Below are positions 1 to 8,986 of a DNA stretch of 64,000 nt, piece by piece. The notes beneath the pieces were generated by a model. The model was not told the origin of the DNA, made no database searches, and saw only the letters and a list, made by a program, of their open reading frames with translations. The position numbers and the translations under genes are program-made. Position 1 is the first letter of the stretch, and each line of letters begins with the position of its first letter. The DNA is from JBNFVY01 sp049943335 (GTDB lineage: Bacteria; Pseudomonadota; Alphaproteobacteria; Rhodobacterales; Rhodobacteraceae): contig NZ_JBNFVY010000005.1 of the NCBI RefSeq assembly GCF_049943335.1, forward strand, positions 1-64,000. The letters run 5' to 3'.

Positions 1-237
1 GCCGCCGCCATTGCCGCAAAACACGAAAAGTGGGACGAACGCCCGGTTCTCGTGGCGGTAAAGGCCCCAACGGCAGATGTATCAGAGCAGGAAGTGATCA
101 ACTTCTTCGCCGACAAGGTCGCTAAATGGCAAATGCCCGACAAGGTCATCTTTGTCGAAGAATTGCCCCGAAACGCAACTGGCAAAGTCCTCAAAAACAA
201 GTTGCGCGAAGAATACGGGAACGTGCTGTTGGCGTAG
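1..237 (+). CDS. Acyl-CoA synthetase (AMP-binding family), C-terminal end only
   Basis: The frame is open from the first base and ends at TAG 235-237, so only the last 78 residues of a larger gene are in the window. They form the small mobile C-terminal domain of the ANL adenylating enzymes. It carries the late PRNATGKVLK motif, whose lysine is the conserved catalytic lysine of the adenylation half-reaction. The family activates carboxylic acids to acyl-CoA through an acyl-AMP. The sequence after this lysine (NKLREEYG) is typical of medium- or long-chain fatty-acyl-CoA ligases, but the substrate cannot be read from this fragment. The next gene begins about 90 bases downstream on the same strand. 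Confidence 0.85.
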   Translation, partial: AAAIAAKHEKWDERPVLVAVKAPTADVSEQEVINFFADKVAKWQMPDKVIFVEELPRNATGKVLKNKLREEYGNVLLA

Positions 238-247
238 CCAAAAAAGG

Positions 248-281
248 GCAGGCGGAATTGCAGATCGCAGTTTCCGCCTGC
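248..281 (+). terminator. Hairpin after the acyl-CoA synthetase gene
   Basis: A perfect 10-bp inverted repeat (GCAGGCGGAA at 248-257, its complement at 272-281) with a 14-base loop lies just after the stop codon. A second 6-bp hairpin follows at 288-304. There is no T-run, so termination is only a suggestion. The hairpins may instead set mRNA stability between this gene and the porin gene. Confidence 0.35.
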
Positions 282-328
282 GCGTCGCTGCGCGTGAAGC
301 GCAGAAAATCAATCAAAAGGAGGAAGAC

Positions 329-1015
329 ATGAAACACACTGATCTGGTGTCGAAAGTGCCTTGTGCTGCGCACGTCATGGGAATCATGGTGGTTGGCTGC
401 TTTGCATCGCCCCACACCGCAGTTGCGGAATCGCTTTATACCAAAGGCGACTGGCTGGTCGGCGTGAACGCAGCAAAGGCGTTTACCGAAGAGTCACTGG
501 ATTCAATTAGCGCAGGTGGCGCGCCGATACCGGGAGCGGGTGTTGATATCTCAGATGACACGACACTCAGTTTCGATGTTTCTTATTTTCTGGGCTCTTC
601 TGTCGCGATCAACTTTTTTGGCGGTTTGCCAGCAAGTGCAAATCTAACAGGGGCAGGTAGCTTGGCAGGAACGCCCGTCGGAGAAACAAAATACGGCCCC
701 GCGATCTTGTCGCTACAATATCACTTTGCGACCAAATCATCTTTCAGCCCGTATGTTGGTGCCGGCTTAGGTCGAATCCTGTTTCTGGAAGAACAAGGGA
801 ATGCCGTGGCGGATCTTGATCTGAACGATGCCTGGGCGCCGGCGCTACAAGTTGGAATGCGCTATCAAGTGAGCGAGAATTGGTTGGCCAATGCAGATAT
901 CCGCTACACCCCATTCAAAACAGATCTCTCGGGGACACTCGGTGGGGCACCGGTCAAAGGCAGTGTCTCGGTAGACCCAACAATCCTGAATATAGGTTTT
1001 GCCTACCGTTTCTAG
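329..1015 (+). CDS. OmpW-family outer membrane protein
   Basis: A 228-residue precursor of a small eight-stranded outer-membrane beta-barrel of the OmpW/AlkL family, associated in other bacteria with passage of small hydrophobic compounds. Residues 1-33 form a signal peptide with a long hydrophobic core and an AVA cleavage site. The body shows alternating amphipathic strands (YFLGSSVAINFFGG, FSPYVGAGLGRILF, LANADIRYTPF). The protein ends in FAYRF, the C-terminal aromatic signature recognised by the Bam machinery. The ATG at 329 is chosen because AAAGGAGGAAG lies just upstream; the open frame extends further 5' but without a signal sequence or SD. Its position behind a fatty-acyl-CoA ligase gene fits uptake of a hydrophobic substrate, but that is inference. 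Confidence 0.85.
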   Translation: MKHTDLVSKVPCAAHVMGIMVVGCFASPHTAVAESLYTKGDWLVGVNAAKAFTEESLDSISAGGAPIPGAGVDISDDTTLSFDVSYFLGSSVAINFFGGLPASANLTGAGSLAGTPVGETKYGPAILSLQYHFATKSSFSPYVGAGLGRILFLEEQGNAVADLDLNDAWAPALQVGMRYQVSENWLANADIRYTPFKTDLSGTLGGAPVKGSVSVDPTILNIGFAYRF

Positions 1016-1044
1016 GGCATTGCCCATAGAAAAACTGCGGCGAA

Positions 1045-1323
1045 ACGCGACTGGGCATCGGCACAACGATGATCCATCAATGGAAGCGCGCTTTGCTTGA
1101 AGGCGCCTCTGTCGTTGTCGCAGGTGGAAAATGCAAGACGCCGGAGGTGGGTGCGGAACAGGTAAACGATCTGCTTGCCAACACCGGGGGGTGGCTGTCG
1201 CAGAAGCCAAAGCAGACATCAGAACGTGGATTGAGTTCTTCAATCACAAACGCCCGCATACCGCCTTGGCGGCAAACCCGCCCTTGTGATCTATTGGCAG
1301 CGACCTCAAGCCCCCCCTTTCGG
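1045..1323 (+). pseudogene. IS3-family transposase remnant, internally deleted
   Basis: Bases 1045-1180 encode, after a degenerate start, a stretch like the end of the IS3 OrfA helix-turn-helix protein (RLGIGTTMIHQWKRALLEGA, then GGK, TPEVGAEQVNDL). From about 1198 a different frame encodes the very end of the OrfB integrase (IRTWIEFFNHKRPHTALAAN), which runs into a stop after PPL. One further frameshift is needed to continue VIYWQRPQAPPFG. OrfA and OrfB ends thus lie side by side with the whole catalytic DDE core missing. It is a dead element produced by deletion and at least one frameshift. I could not define terminal inverted repeats or a target duplication. Confidence 0.75.
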
Positions 1324-1493
1324 TGAGTGACTCTCACCTCTCGGAAAACGGATCAGAAAGTATAAAGAATAGCCAAAATGACGCCAGATACTGTCCAGTA
1401 AATGGAGGGTAGTTCAGCGTCCACTTGTGTCCTCTGAATTCGCCGATAGTATGCTGCTTCGCCAATACCGGGTCTCAACGAGGGGATAGCGTC

Positions 1494-1997
1494 ATGTTTT
1501 TTCGGTATATTGACAGCTTGAATGAGCTGGTGGGACGCATCGTTTCGGTGGTGGCAGTCGTGTTTGCGGCAATCATCATTTACGATGTTTTCATGCGCTA
1601 TGTGATGAACGCGCCGACCCGCTGGGCCTTTGATGTCACAAAAATGATGTACGGGTTCTATTTCGTGCTCTTGGGCGGTTACGCCCTTCGCCACCAGGCA
1701 CATGTCCGCGTCGATCTGGTCACCGAGGCCTTGGGGCCCACGGCCCGCCGCATCGTCGAGATTCTGGGCTATTTGATCTTTTTCTTCCCGTTTTCCTGGG
1801 TTTTCCTGACACGGTCTTATGAATTCGCCATGCGTTCTTATGTGCAAGGCGAAACGACCTACGGGTCTGTGCAACTGCCGGTCTATCCACTGAAAATAGC
1901 GATGGCTGTCGCTGCAGCATTGCTGATGTTGCAGGGCATCTCGGAAGTATTGAAGCTGGTATTCAACTATCAAGAGGACTTGCGCAGTGACGCCTGA
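1494..1997 (+). CDS. dctQ: TRAP transporter small membrane subunit (DctQ type)
   Basis: A 167-residue inner-membrane protein with four hydrophobic segments (about residues 14-32, 49-64, 88-108 and 133-151), as in the small DctQ subunit of tripartite ATP-independent periplasmic transporters. The motif MRYVMNAPTRWAFD in the first loop and the HVRVDLV segment after the second helix are family hallmarks. The subunit binds DctM and is needed for transport. The ATG at 1494 has AGGGGAT nine bases upstream. It overlaps dctM by 11 bases, so the two are probably translationally coupled, and it heads a dctQ-dctM-dctP operon. Confidence 0.9.
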   Translation: MFFRYIDSLNELVGRIVSVVAVVFAAIIIYDVFMRYVMNAPTRWAFDVTKMMYGFYFVLLGGYALRHQAHVRVDLVTEALGPTARRIVEILGYLIFFFPFSWVFLTRSYEFAMRSYVQGETTYGSVQLPVYPLKIAMAVAAALLMLQGISEVLKLVFNYQEDLRSDA

Positions 1998-3309
1998 GTA
2001 TATCGCACTTGCCATGTTCGGCCTTTTGTTGCTGGGCCTGTTCATGGGGCACCCGTTGGCCTTTGTCTTGGGGGGCACGGCCGTATTGGGGACGCTCATC
2101 GCGGGCAAGCCGATGGTGCTCGGCATCGTCATCAACCGTATTTTCGGCGACGTATTAGACAACTTTACCCTGATCGCCATCCCTCTGTTTATCCTGATGG
2201 CAAGGTTTCTGTCAGACAGCGGCGTGACCGACAAAATGTTCGAATCTCTGCGTCTGATGATGTCGAACGTGCGGGGCGGTCTGGCGCTGGCGGTGGTGTT
2301 TATCTCCATCTTGCTTGCGGCAACGACAGGCATTATCGGCGCCTCGATCACGGTCATGGGCGTGATGGCCCTGCGCCCGATGCTGCAATATGGCTATAGC
2401 CCGACACTGACCACGGGCGTGATCGCGGCGTCTGGCTGTCTGGGCATTCTCATCCCGCCGTCGATCATGTTGATCCTGATGGCAAGCTACTCGCCCCTGT
2501 CGGTCGGCGAACTTTTTGCCGGGGCCATGGTGCCCGGCGTTTTGCTGGGGCTGCTTTACGCGGTCTGGGTTGTGATCGTCGCGATCGTGCGCCCTGACAT
2601 GGCCCCGGCAGTTGAGCCTGACGAAAAAATCAGCAAATCCGAACTTGCGCGTATGCTGGCCATCGAGGCGGTGCCGCCTCTGGTGCTGATCCTCGGCATC
2701 CTTGGCTCTTTGCTGGCCGGGATCGCCACGGCGACTGAAGCGTCGGCGATCGGTGCTGCGCTGGCCTTGGGAATCGTGATCTTGCGCCGCAAATTCACAT
2801 GGCCCAGTTTTTATGGCGCAATGCTGGAAACCGGCCGCACCTCGGCGATGATCCTTTTCATTGTCATAGGCGCGACGGCGTTCACCGGCGTGTTCAATAT
2901 CACCGGTGGCCTGCGCGCCACGCAGGAAATCATCCGCGCGCTGGAAATGGAGCCGTGGTTGCTCGTCACCATGATGCTCTTCATCGTCTTTATCCTTGGG
3001 GCCTTCCTGGATTGGACCGGGATTGTTCTGCTGTCGTTCCCGATCTTTCTGCCGATCGTGCAGGAAATGAACATTGACTTGCTTTGGTTCGTGGTTCTGA
3101 TGTCGGTTGTGCTGCAAACATCCTTCCTGACCCCGCCATTTGGGTATGCGCTGTTCTACCTGCGCGCCATTGCGCCAGGTTCAGTGAAAACGACACACAT
3201 AATCGTCGGGGTGTTGCCGTTCATCGGTTTGATCCTGATGATGTGTCTGGCCGTGGCGCTGTTCCCGCAATTGGTCACCTGGCTACCCGACACTCTTTAC
3301 AATAACTAA
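1987..3309 (+). CDS. dctM: TRAP transporter large permease (DctM type)
   Basis: A 440-residue polytopic membrane protein, the normal length for a DctM subunit, which carries the ion-coupled translocation pathway. Family features include the N-terminal FMGHPLAFVLGG segment, the LIAIPLFILMA helix, the ASGCLGILIPPSIMLILMA signature near residue 150, and the late DWTGIVLLSFPIFLPI segment. It starts at GTG 1987 inside the end of dctQ. The closest fit by eye is the mannitol/chloroaromatic (TakP/FcbT) group, which matches the binding protein that follows, but the ligand cannot be named from sequence. Confidence 0.92.
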   Translation: MTPEYIALAMFGLLLLGLFMGHPLAFVLGGTAVLGTLIAGKPMVLGIVINRIFGDVLDNFTLIAIPLFILMARFLSDSGVTDKMFESLRLMMSNVRGGLALAVVFISILLAATTGIIGASITVMGVMALRPMLQYGYSPTLTTGVIAASGCLGILIPPSIMLILMASYSPLSVGELFAGAMVPGVLLGLLYAVWVVIVAIVRPDMAPAVEPDEKISKSELARMLAIEAVPPLVLILGILGSLLAGIATATEASAIGAALALGIVILRRKFTWPSFYGAMLETGRTSAMILFIVIGATAFTGVFNITGGLRATQEIIRALEMEPWLLVTMMLFIVFILGAFLDWTGIVLLSFPIFLPIVQEMNIDLLWFVVLMSVVLQTSFLTPPFGYALFYLRAIAPGSVKTTHIIVGVLPFIGLILMMCLAVALFPQLVTWLPDTLYNN

Positions 3310-3326
3310 ACCAAGGAGGATTTTCG

Positions 3327-4418
3327 ATGTCTATTAGAACTACTGTTTTTGCTGCTGCGGCACTTGCGGCCGGTCTGACAACGCAAGCGGCGGCACAGGA
3401 AAGCTGGACCATGACAACGACATGGCCCACGTCCCTTGAGCTGATCGAAATCGACAAGCACTTTGTCGAGCTGGCCAACAAGCTGACGGGCGATGATCTG
3501 AATATCGAATTCTTCGAAGGAGGCGCGCTCGTTCCGGCAGGCGAAGTTTTTGGTGCAGTTGAATCCGGCACGATTCAGGCTGGTGCTGACTGGCCGGGAT
3601 ATTGGGCCGGTCGCAATTCGGCTTTCTCGCCGTTGGCTACTACAGCCAGCCTTTTCAACGCTGTTGATTACGTCAACTGGATCGAACAATGGGGCGGCGC
3701 CGATCTTTACAACGAAATCTACGGCAAGTTTGGCATGGTCTATCTGCCCTATGGCGTGACCAACAACGAATCCGGCTTCCGGACCAACAAGAAAATCGAA
3801 ACGCTTGAAGACCTCCAAGGCATGCGCCTGCGTCTTTCTGGGCTTGAGCAAGGGCGTCTGCTTGAAAACCTGGGCGGCAGCCAAGTGTCGATGGCCGGCG
3901 GCGAAATCTATCAGTCGCTGGAACGCGGCGTGATTGATGGCGCGGAATTTTCAACGCCGAACGTCGATTTCTCGGGTGGGTTCCACCAGGTGACAACCCA
4001 CTGGGCGACCCCCGGTTGGCACCAATCCGCGTCTGCCTTTGGTGTGATGATCAACAAGGCGTCCTGGGATGCACTGTCCGAAGAGACGCAGGACGCGCTG
4101 AAAATCGCCGCTCAGGCCAACCTGGTCTGGTCGCTTTCCTTCACCGAGAAGCGCGCGACCGAAGCCTACCAGCAGTTCAAGGACGCGGGCATCGAAATCA
4201 CCCGTTATGATGACGAAACGCTGGCCAAGGTTCAGGAAATGGCCAACGAAGTGATCGAGCAAACCGCGTGCGAGAATCCCGATTCCGCCAAGGTTTACCT
4301 GAGCCAGCTTGAGTATCTTGCTGACTACGCCAAATGGCGTGACGCATCTGCCCCCTTCAACCTGGGCCGCACACCCAACGGCCCGGACATCGAAAAAATC
4401 CGCGCCTGCGTGGATTGA
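3327..4418 (+). CDS. dctP: TRAP transporter solute-binding protein (DctP/TakP type)
   Basis: A 363-residue periplasmic solute receptor. A signal peptide runs to about residue 23 (TTQAAAQ). The mature part starts directly with the first beta-strand of a DctP fold. TakP-like features are the GGALVPAGEVFGAV segment, the WPGYWAGRNSAF segment, the LEDLQGMRLRLSG strand and hinge with a conserved arginine, and GGEIYQSLERGVIDGAEF. The receptor of this subgroup binds small 2-oxo acids or similar carboxylates; I infer only an organic acid here. A strong AAGGAGGA lies upstream of ATG 3327. It is last in the operon and is followed by a hairpin. Confidence 0.92.
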   Translation: MSIRTTVFAAAALAAGLTTQAAAQESWTMTTTWPTSLELIEIDKHFVELANKLTGDDLNIEFFEGGALVPAGEVFGAVESGTIQAGADWPGYWAGRNSAFSPLATTASLFNAVDYVNWIEQWGGADLYNEIYGKFGMVYLPYGVTNNESGFRTNKKIETLEDLQGMRLRLSGLEQGRLLENLGGSQVSMAGGEIYQSLERGVIDGAEFSTPNVDFSGGFHQVTTHWATPGWHQSASAFGVMINKASWDALSEETQDALKIAAQANLVWSLSFTEKRATEAYQQFKDAGIEITRYDDETLAKVQEMANEVIEQTACENPDSAKVYLSQLEYLADYAKWRDASAPFNLGRTPNGPDIEKIRACVD

Positions 4419-4440
4419 TTTGACCTTGCAATGATCCCGC

Positions 4441-4474
4441 ACAGGCCCGCAGAGATGCGGGCCTGTCGCATTTC
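4441..4474 (+). terminator. Hairpin closing the TRAP operon
   Basis: A perfect 11-bp inverted repeat (ACAGGCCCGCA at 4441-4451 and its complement at 4456-4466) with a four-base loop begins 22 bases after the dctP stop. The downstream tract is only mildly T-rich, so it could end transcription or protect the 3' end. The rest up to 4712 shows no gene. Confidence 0.7.
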
Positions 4475-4712
4475 TGTGTCATATGGAATTGTCAGACGCA
4501 GATCCGTGCATGCCCGTAAATTTTGGGCGATCAACCCAAAACTGCCACATCGCCTCAGACGCTCGGGACACCACAGACTGGCGCCCGGCGGATCAGAACA
4601 GGACGGCATGAATGCCGGTTCAGCCCGCACCAAAAATCGAGCTGTGCAGATGCGCCAACCTCTCTGCTTTAGACGATGTCTTTGAGTTTCCTGCGGTCAC
4701 GGCGTTTTTGCA

Positions 4713-7700
4713 TCAGACCCGGTCATCGGCCAAAAGGCGAGTCAACCAAGGATGGTGTTTTGGCAACATGCCCCGTTCCTCAAGTTCAGTCAGCCGCGTT
4801 CTGACAGCTGTGAAGTCATCGTTATCATTGGTCGCGCGGGCTTTGACGTGCAGGGATCGTAGGTGTTGGCAGGCATAGACCCAGTCGTCAGGGGCACAGC
4901 CGGCCAGCAATCCACATTCGTTGACTGCCTGTTCAGTAAAGTGCCGTGTACGATCCACATCCTTCGCAACCAGCGCCGCTTCCGAGGCGGCGATATAGAA
5001 CATGGATTTAACTTGCGGAAGAAAATGGCTGGTGGGTTCTTCCGCAGCGCGGCACAACGGTTCTTCAATGGCAACTGCGTGATCCAGGGCATCGTTTGCC
5101 CCGCCGGTATCGGTGGACAAAATGATCTGCTGCACCGCCAGGTAGTTGTCGACGCACGCGGCGATGTAGGTCTTTTTCTCTGAAAGTTCCAAAGCCTTGT
5201 CCCCGGCCTGTCGGATGTCTTGCAAGACTGACCTGCGCGTGTCGGGATCACCATCGATATCGGCCGCGTCGAGTTCCGACAGACGAATTGCAAATTCATG
5301 TAGGGGCGGGTTGGGATTGTTCGGCCTTAGATCTGCCGATGACTTGATGGCCAGTAATGCCCTTTCCAGGGCGGACCGGGCGGCGGTGGCGTTGCCCTGA
5401 AAGAGTGCGATCGCGGCCCAGGACTGGGCCACGCCGGCCTCTAATTCGAGCGCAAAGCAAGGATCGTCAACGGCGGACCGAACTGCGGGCAGCAGCGCTT
5501 CAGCGTTCTCTGTTTCTTGGATCGCGCTTTGAATATTCCCCATCGATTCAAGGGATTTCGCGTGATCCACATGGGTCGATGCCAGCGAATAGAGCTGCGA
5601 GGCATTGTCCGATCCTTCACGCAGGTCGATGGATTTGGCGAACGCCATAGCGGCTTCTCGATGTAGATGCCGCGGGCTGTAGATATGTCCAAGGCGGAAC
5701 CAAAGGGTCGCTAGCCGCGCGCGCGACAATTGTTTGCCGCCTTGGTCCCCGTCAGCCTGTTGCAGCTTTTCCACGAGGTCAGGCAAAAGATGATCCGGTT
5801 TGCCGAACCGATAGTGCTGCGCCGCTTGCCGAAGCAGCAGGTCGTAGAGAGCCAGTTGGTTGTCCCGGGTCCAGCGGCGATCAAGCTGCATCTGCTTGAG
5901 CTCAACCAGTCGATCGATGTGCTCTTTACAGGCTGTGTGATCGTCGCTCTGAGCTGCAAGGATAAGCTGCTGTTCGCGAATTCCAAGCTCGACAGAAATG
6001 GCGGCTTCGGGGTTGTCGACCACGCGCGCGGCGACAGACTTGGCCCGGCCGATCCAGACTTTTGCGGTGACCAAGTCATGGTCACGTATGGCTTCGGCGG
6101 CCTCTCCAACATAGGCTCTGGCGAGGTTTTGTTGGGCGACGACGTCTTCGGGGTATTCTGCTTGCTCCTCGGCCAAGGCCAGAGCGTCGGCCTGGTAGCG
6201 ACGCGACGTGTCAAGATTGCCCATCGATCGGGACACGAACTGTAGTTTCGATTTCAGCACAAGCTCGTACCGCTCTTCCCGGCGGTCGGGGGCGTTCGCC
6301 GAACGGTCGACCAAATCCAACGCCTTGAGGTATTGTTGTTCCGCAAGGTCTGATTTTTCTGCCGACACCAGCAAATCGCCGTAATCTAGCAGCGCGTCCA
6401 TGTAGTTGTGGCGTCGCGAGCGGATCTTGTCGCCATGCGCGAAGTGCTTATGCAAAATCCCAACCGCCTTTTGGTGCTGCAGAACGGCCTTTTCGTATTC
6501 ATTCATTTCGCGATAGGCACCGGCAATTGTGACGTGGCACCTGGATTTCGCGACAGCCAAGCGCGCAGCTTTTTCGTTCGTGGTCGCCATTGCGTCGCAT
6601 TTGCGCAGCGCTGACTCTGCCAGCGCCAAACCCTCTGAAAGACGTCCCTCGCTCACAAGAAAAGCCGCATGGATGCGATCGGAATCCAGTTCTCCATGCA
6701 CGGTCTTGAAGTCGTTCGGATTTAATTGCGCCAGATCGCGGTATAGGCGGCATCCTTGTTCCGACTGTTCCAACGCGGCTGCGTGATCGCTATCTTCATT
6801 GCGTTGAACGTAGGCGTCTGCCATCAACCGGTGCGAGTGTGCGAGCAAAACCCGTAGGTGCGTCTTTCCTGGGAATGACGACGCCAGGTTCTGGACGGTC
6901 TCATGGGTGTCGCGAACCAGGTCGAAATACCGCCCGACATTCATCTGGTCTTTGGCGAAAGCAGCCAATTTCCACTGTATCAGGATCGCGTCTTCCTGCT
7001 TGGATACGTTGCCTGGATCCTCAGATGCGCGTTTGGCAACCAAATCGCAGGCTTCATGCAGGCTGTTTTCGGCCCCCATCGCGTTGCCCAGTTCGGCGCG
7101 AAGCGACCCGACGCCCTCTAATGCGATTGACAGATTGCGTATCGCACTTGAACGGCCGGTGTCGGCGGCCTGGCGCGCGTCTGACAGCACCTTGTCCTGC
7201 AATTCGATTGCCTCGGCGACATGCCCCTGGCGTGTCAGGATCCTTGCACGCAAGATCCCCGACCAAATCCGGTGGCTGCGCAGTTCATCCGGGCGAACAG
7301 CCACGGGCAGCAGCGTGTTGATCAGGCTTTCGATCTGGTCCAACTTGGCGATCGCGCGGCTTTCGTCGCTCAACGCGTCTAGGGCGAAGGCCCAATCCAG
7401 GATTGCGGCGACCTTGTCTTGGGCGATCAGCCGGTTGTCCGGGCGTTTCGCCAGCGCGTCATCATATTCCGGCAGCAGGCGGGAATAGATATCGCACGCC
7501 CCTTCGGGATCGTCAGAAACCCGCAGCAAGTACCCGTGTCTCAGCCGCGCGCGAAGCCGCTCCAACATCAGGTCTTCGTCGTCCGGTGAGAATTTCAGCA
7601 ATTCTTCATAGAGCGATGATGCGCGGTCCAACGCAGCCGCCGCTTCAATCGGGGACCCCATGTCTGCCCTGACGATGCTCTGTGCCTCGTAGGTGTTGGC

Positions 7701-8588
7701 CAATGCACGGACGGTGTCTTCGTTCGACGCGTCCGCAGCCGCCGCAGCGCGCGCGGTGTCCAGCGCGGTGTCGATCAATTGGCTTGCGGATCTGACGTCA
7801 CCCCCTTGCGCTGTCGCCAGCCCTTTGCGCATCATGGCGCGCGCCTTCGTCGCTTTGTCCTTGGCGCATGTCATCGCCGCGTCCGCGGCGGCAATCGCGC
7901 CGTCTATATCATCGTCGGACAACAATAGCCGCGACAGGCGGCAATGGCTGGCCGCGTCGTCAGGTTTCAAGGTGGTCGCCTTTTTTAGTGCCCCGATCGC
8001 ACGGTCGTGGTCGAAAGGCGTCGCAAATACCGCGACCTCGTGCCACTTGTCGGCGCCTTCGGCCCCCGCCGCTTCGGCCTGGGCGGCAAGCGTTGCCAAT
8101 GCCGATTGACGATCCCCCCGCGCGTATTTCAGGATCACCTCGCGATCTGCCATTTCGTCGGACATCGCAAGCTCTTGCACCAGTTTGGAAAACGCGCGCC
8201 GGTCTTCGTCTTCTTCGACCAGGGGGCGCAGACCTTCCGAAGCTGGCGCGATGCCTTGGCCCGCGTCAGTCAGCCCGTCGTCTGCGATGGTGTCACGCAA
8301 GAACGCCTGACCAAGGGCGACAGCATCTTCGCCCGAAAGCTTCTTTGTTTCGATCAGCTTGAGGATGCGAGTCAGTTCCAGATCGTCCTGCGTAATGGGC
8401 GGGGCGTCATCCGATCGGCGCAGCACCTTGATCGTTTTCCATCCCCCCGCAACGGCCGCGAAGGCAAAGGTCAACCCCCCGATGGCGAAAGTGGCTTGTT
8501 CTGTCGGGGTGAGCGCCGCGAAATCTTGCGCCACCAACGACAGCCATTCAAAAACCAAGGCAGGCCCCTTTTCCAATCCTGACACCAC
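4713..8588 (-). CDS. Large membrane-anchored TPR-like protein of unknown function
   Basis: A 1291-residue protein with one hydrophobic segment near the N-terminus (about residues 31-50, QATFAIGGLTFAFAAVAGGW) and then almost entirely helical repeats. Many repeat pairs have TPR character, with small residues at the A-x2-G/A-x-A positions and long acidic/basic helices (for example HCRLSRLLLSDDDIDGAIAA, VAEAIELQDKVL, ENSLHEACDLVAKRA). No catalytic domain, NTPase motif or CHAT/TIR domain was recognised. The architecture suggests a protein scaffold tethered to the inner membrane. The GTG at 8588 is the longest start; it has no clear SD, and starts a few codons downstream are equally possible. It is transcribed away from the Mrp antiporter operon and toward the TRAP operon. 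Function is unknown. Confidence 0.75.
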   Translation of the reverse strand: MVSGLEKGPALVFEWLSLVAQDFAALTPTEQATFAIGGLTFAFAAVAGGWKTIKVLRRSDDAPPITQDDLELTRILKLIETKKLSGEDAVALGQAFLRDTIADDGLTDAGQGIAPASEGLRPLVEEDEDRRAFSKLVQELAMSDEMADREVILKYARGDRQSALATLAAQAEAAGAEGADKWHEVAVFATPFDHDRAIGALKKATTLKPDDAASHCRLSRLLLSDDDIDGAIAAADAAMTCAKDKATKARAMMRKGLATAQGGDVRSASQLIDTALDTARAAAAADASNEDTVRALANTYEAQSIVRADMGSPIEAAAALDRASSLYEELLKFSPDDEDLMLERLRARLRHGYLLRVSDDPEGACDIYSRLLPEYDDALAKRPDNRLIAQDKVAAILDWAFALDALSDESRAIAKLDQIESLINTLLPVAVRPDELRSHRIWSGILRARILTRQGHVAEAIELQDKVLSDARQAADTGRSSAIRNLSIALEGVGSLRAELGNAMGAENSLHEACDLVAKRASEDPGNVSKQEDAILIQWKLAAFAKDQMNVGRYFDLVRDTHETVQNLASSFPGKTHLRVLLAHSHRLMADAYVQRNEDSDHAAALEQSEQGCRLYRDLAQLNPNDFKTVHGELDSDRIHAAFLVSEGRLSEGLALAESALRKCDAMATTNEKAARLAVAKSRCHVTIAGAYREMNEYEKAVLQHQKAVGILHKHFAHGDKIRSRRHNYMDALLDYGDLLVSAEKSDLAEQQYLKALDLVDRSANAPDRREERYELVLKSKLQFVSRSMGNLDTSRRYQADALALAEEQAEYPEDVVAQQNLARAYVGEAAEAIRDHDLVTAKVWIGRAKSVAARVVDNPEAAISVELGIREQQLILAAQSDDHTACKEHIDRLVELKQMQLDRRWTRDNQLALYDLLLRQAAQHYRFGKPDHLLPDLVEKLQQADGDQGGKQLSRARLATLWFRLGHIYSPRHLHREAAMAFAKSIDLREGSDNASQLYSLASTHVDHAKSLESMGNIQSAIQETENAEALLPAVRSAVDDPCFALELEAGVAQSWAAIALFQGNATAARSALERALLAIKSSADLRPNNPNPPLHEFAIRLSELDAADIDGDPDTRRSVLQDIRQAGDKALELSEKKTYIAACVDNYLAVQQIILSTDTGGANDALDHAVAIEEPLCRAAEEPTSHFLPQVKSMFYIAASEAALVAKDVDRTRHFTEQAVNECGLLAGCAPDDWVYACQHLRSLHVKARATNDNDDFTAVRTRLTELEERGMLPKHHPWLTRLLADDRV

Positions 8589-8986
8589 GCGGCCAAGAAA
8601 CCGGATTCTGAGACGCTTGGCCAGCGTCGAGCGCTTTGGAACCTTCTGAACGTTTGGAAAACGGGATTCGGGCGGCGTTTTTGAGGCATATTCGCCTGTC
8701 CAACCGACTGACCGCGACTAGCGACACGCTCTTGCATGTCTTGGCCTTGTCGCTACACTCTTTTCCCGAGCAGGGCCGAGTATTTGGGGACGAAAAAAAC
8801 ATACGCATTCAAACTGCTGATGAGGTTTTCGCACGGAATTACCAAAGGCGAAGAACCGATTTCTGCGGCCGAATATCGGTTTGACGATTGCCCGCGATTG
8901 ACACGGGTGGCCGGCGGCCCAAATAGAAGTCGGATCGTACAGGTTAGTCGCCGTTTGCGATCAAACGAGACACAGGAAAAAGAAGC
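8589..8986. other. Divergent intergenic region between the TPR gene and mrpA
   Basis: About 400 bases without a convincing gene. It must carry the promoters of both neighbours. A TTGCAT-16 bp-TACACT pair at 8732-8759 could be a plus-strand promoter, but it lies over 200 bases from mrpA and is only a guess. No repeat or riboswitch was recognised. Confidence 0.4.

Noticed and set aside
2212..3117. 301-codon minus-strand frame over dctM
   Set aside because: Composition dominated by His, Arg, Gln and Asp; no family; lies wholly within dctM.
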